A DNA stretch of 14,715 nucleotides from an uncultured Mycoplasmatota bacterium (GTDB lineage Bacteria > Bacillota_I > Bacilli_A > RF39 > UBA660). Positions 12,794-14,715 of this stretch are shown one piece after another. Positions within the stretch are counted from its first letter, which is position 1; the number at the start of each line of letters is the position of its first letter. The stretch lies in contig URBG01000030.1 in NCBI GenBank assembly GCA_900546055.1, forward strand, positions 1-14,715, written 5' to 3'. A model generated the notes under the pieces. That model did no database searches and was not told the DNA's origin. It saw only the letters and a program-made list of their open reading frames with translations. A program made the position numbers and the translations under genes.

Positions 12794-13669
12794 ATGAGCA
12801 AAAAAAAGAAAAAAAAGAGGTTTATCCTTTTAAAAATATTTATCGGTTTTATCTTTGCTTTAGGGCTTATTTATTTATATGGTTCATACGTTGAACCTAA
12901 GAATATTAGAGTTCACGAATATAAAATTTCTAATAAAAAAATTAGCGAGAATTTTGATGGATTTACGATTGTTCATTTGAGCGATATCCATTATGGGCGA
13001 GTTTTTGAACAAGCTGACTTAAAAAAATTAGTTAAAAAAATCAATAATATCGAACCTGATATTGTTGTAATTACTGGTGATTTAATCGACCGTGATACAA
13101 AAATGACAACAAGCCGCGCAAATAATATAAGTGAAGAGTTAAATCAAATTAAAGCTAATAGTGGAAAATATGCAATTAAAGGTAATCATGATACGAATTT
13201 TGATGAGTGGGACAATATTATTAGTAATGGCGGTTTTACTAATTTAAATAACAATTACGACACTATTTACAACAAAGGATATGAATCTTTATTAATTGCG
13301 GGTGTAAGTTCTTTTAAAGATAAAGAATCTATTATTAATAAAAATCAGAAAACGGAAAATTATCTTAATTCTTTTGAAAAAGATGGGCCTATCTATAATA
13401 TTTTACTGATGCATGAGCCTGATTATATCGATGAGCTTGAGAATAATAAATATGATTTAATCCTAGCTGGACATTCACATGCTGGCCAAGTTAGACTACC
13501 GTTTGTTGGAGCTTTATTTAGACCTGATGGCGCAACCAAATACTTTGAAGGACATTATAAGGTTGGAGACAGCGATTTATATATTTCTAACGGTATTGGA
13601 GTAGCCAATGTTAATTTTAGATTATTTAATAGTCCTTCATTTAATGTTTATAGATTAGTAAAAGAATAA
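12794..13669 (+). CDS. Membrane-anchored metallophosphoesterase (YkuE/YaeI-like)
   Basis: A 291-residue calcineurin-like phosphoesterase with one N-terminal membrane anchor (about 10-30) after a run of lysines, so the catalytic domain is probably outside the membrane. The metal-binding motifs are complete: DIH (Asp64, His66), GDLID (Asp96), GNHD (Asn131, His132), the His of LMHEP (His207) and GHSH (His227, His229; continuing AGQ). The GHSHAGQ form and length fit the YkuE/YaeI-type group, some of whose members act on lipid or phosphodiester substrates; the true substrate is not evident. The start is ATG 12794 with AGGTGG 5 nt upstream; the GTG at 12785 lies inside the SD. It is separated from the EamA gene by a weak terminator and ends at a shared convergent terminator. 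Confidence 0.9.
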   Translation: MSKKKKKKRFILLKIFIGFIFALGLIYLYGSYVEPKNIRVHEYKISNKKISENFDGFTIVHLSDIHYGRVFEQADLKKLVKKINNIEPDIVVITGDLIDRDTKMTTSRANNISEELNQIKANSGKYAIKGNHDTNFDEWDNIISNGGFTNLNNNYDTIYNKGYESLLIAGVSSFKDKESIINKNQKTENYLNSFEKDGPIYNILLMHEPDYIDELENNKYDLILAGHSHAGQVRLPFVGALFRPDGATKYFEGHYKVGDSDLYISNGIGVANVNFRLFNSPSFNVYRLVKE

Positions 13670-13690
13670 AAACTCTATTAAGAGTTTTTT
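13668..13690. terminator. Bidirectional terminator between converging genes
   Basis: AAAAACTCT (13668-13676) pairs with AGAGTTTTT (13681-13689) over a 4-nt loop, with A and T tails on the two sides. It serves the phosphoesterase (plus) and the surface protein (minus). The stop of the minus gene (13689-13691) overlaps it. Confidence 0.85.
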
Positions 13691-14699
13691 AATTTATCAT
13701 ATATGGATTATTACTAGTACCGGATCCAGAAAAACTTGTTGTGGCTTTTAAATGAGTAACTGGATATACCGCTTTTTTGGAGGAAGAAGGGTTACATGAA
13801 TTGCCACCATCAGCACACAAACCTCCACCTCCACTATAATTTGAACCCCAAACCATCCAATTTGATTTACTTGAGGCTTCCTCAGAATTAAGTAACCACA
13901 TTTCTAAACCTTTATTCAAATAATTGGATGTGGCACACGGGACTCCACCAGCCCATCCATAATATAAAGCCGTACAATCACTACTAGAACTGGCCTGCAA
14001 ATAATCAGAGACGTTAAGTAAACCTAAGTTCCCATTCCAATAAGCTCTTTGTTCATTTGATTGTAATAAATAAAACGGTACTGGCGATGAGGCACTGGAA
14101 CCTCCAACTGCTCCTACGTTAAAATTATAGTTTTGGATTTGCTTTTTAGTAGTAGCAGTAAATGTATTATAATAAGTTGTATTTAGATAAGTATTTAAAC
14201 TAGAATCTTTAGTTACTGTACCGATAATACCAGCATTATTGGTATTTCCGACAACAGATGCCCAGGCATTACACCCTGATGTAGCGGTTTGGCAATATGT
14301 TCCTCCTGCACCACCACTTGAACTATCGCGATTACCAACAACATCATAAGCTATATTTCCTAGACTTTCATTACGAACTATTTTTAAAACATTATCTTTT
14401 TCAATAGATACTATACGCCATAATTCATTATTAAATTTAACGTAATTATTAGGATTTTTCCCCCGATATACATATCTTCCACTTGTCCCTTGGTCTATAT
14501 ATAATCCATCACCTGAAGTTACTACTTTCTTTTTTAAAATGTCTGGCGTTGTTCCCTTTATTATACCAATTGTTTGCATATTTAAGTTTGTATTTAATGC
14601 ACCATAGCCAGCGGTAAGTCCAAATAGTAAACATGCCATTATAATTATAATAGTCCTATTCATTTTTTTACTTTTTCTTCTTCTCATATACTTCACCAT
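13689..14699 (-). CDS. Secreted or membrane-anchored surface protein, Gly/Ser/Asn-rich
   Basis: Starts with a basic stretch (MRRRKSKKMNRT) and one hydrophobic segment (about 15-35, ending in GLTAGYGALNTNL), a signal/anchor typical of surface proteins in uncultured gut Bacillota. The ectodomain has a strand region (YVKFNNELWRIVSIEKDNVL), a helix-like unit (SLNTYLNTTYYNTF...KKQI), and Gly/Ser-rich loops with six cysteines in pairs (TYCQ/SGCN, SDCT/VPCA, GLCA/SCNP) that could form disulfides. It ends YPVTHLKA...GSGTSNNPYMIN. I recall similar endings in repeated paralogous surface proteins, but no function is known. Starts at 14699, 14687 (after GGTGAAG) or 14663 are possible. A TATACT box (14704-14709) lies too close for a normal leader at 14699, so 14687 is a serious alternative. 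Base composition is richer in C/G than its neighbours. Confidence 0.75.
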   Translation of the reverse strand: MVKYMRRRKSKKMNRTIIIIMACLLFGLTAGYGALNTNLNMQTIGIIKGTTPDILKKKVVTSGDGLYIDQGTSGRYVYRGKNPNNYVKFNNELWRIVSIEKDNVLKIVRNESLGNIAYDVVGNRDSSSGGAGGTYCQTATSGCNAWASVVGNTNNAGIIGTVTKDSSLNTYLNTTYYNTFTATTKKQIQNYNFNVGAVGGSSASSPVPFYLLQSNEQRAYWNGNLGLLNVSDYLQASSSSDCTALYYGWAGGVPCATSNYLNKGLEMWLLNSEEASSKSNWMVWGSNYSGGGGLCADGGNSCNPSSSKKAVYPVTHLKATTSFSGSGTSNNPYMIN

Positions 14700-14703
14700 T
14701 TAT

Positions 14704-14709
14704 AGTATA
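14704..14709 (-). promoter_or_regulatory. Possible -10 box of the surface-protein gene
   Basis: TATACT on the minus strand, directly after six G residues at the window edge. The -35 would lie outside the window. The implied start near 14697 favours translation from ATG 14687. Confidence 0.4.
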
Positions 14710-14715
14710 CCCCCC

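Noticed and set aside
1..14715. CRISPR array, tRNA, rRNA, insertion sequence, or a defence or phage island
   Set aside because: No regularly spaced repeats, no tRNA/rRNA-like sequence, no transposase or integrase reading frame, and no terminal repeats were seen.
1..14715. Use of UGA as Trp (Mycoplasma-type code)
   Set aside because: Trp positions in conserved proteins use TGG, and the main genes read through fully without in-frame TGA, ending in TAA or TAG.

Overview
The window is AT-rich, with tightly packed genes, strong Shine-Dalgarno (SD) sequences and short U-tailed terminators. The rimP-nusA-ylxR-infB-rbfA order is typical of low-GC Bacillota or Mollicutes-related bacteria. Trp is encoded by TGG, and every stop seen is TAA or TAG, so nothing suggests the Mycoplasma code. 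The surface-protein style at the right end resembles uncultured gut Bacilli/RF39-like lineages; that placement is inference.

Positions 29-4353 (minus strand) hold a translation/transcription core operon: a 5' leader hairpin, a very short rimP, nusA, ylxR (rnpM), infB and rbfA. ylxQ is missing between ylxR and infB. RimP keeps only its N-terminal domain. An intrinsic terminator sits directly after infB, and a near-consensus promoter for rbfA starts inside its U-tract.

Positions 4354-4669 are mostly non-coding. Positions 4670-8111 (plus strand) encode two overlapping ABC half-exporters, probably a heterodimer. They end at a bidirectional terminator shared with the opposing genes.

Positions 8126-10481 (minus strand) are the most interesting part. 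An NrtR-type regulator (degenerate Nudix domain plus winged helix) lies upstream of a P-loop/CYTH fusion (AAA_28 or NadR/Ttd14-like) and a small coiled-coil protein with a zinc-ribbon-like Cys/His cluster. A 19-bp sequence containing the near-palindrome GTGTCAAAAAGACGC occurs twice. One copy exactly fills the 17-bp spacer of a perfect TTGACA/TATAAT promoter in front of nrtR. The other lies just upstream of the SD of the P-loop/CYTH gene. This is a predicted local NrtR regulon that links an uncharacterised P-loop/CYTH enzyme to NAD or ADP-ribose sensing.

Positions 10507-11007 (minus strand) are a small P-loop ATPase gene interrupted by one in-frame TAA. A divergent promoter region (11008-11148) separates it from a plus-strand CPBP-family membrane protease and an EamA-type permease. 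A membrane-anchored metallophosphoesterase follows. It converges, across a shared terminator, on a minus-strand secreted or anchored surface protein with a Gly/Ser/Asn-rich ectodomain whose gene starts at the window edge.
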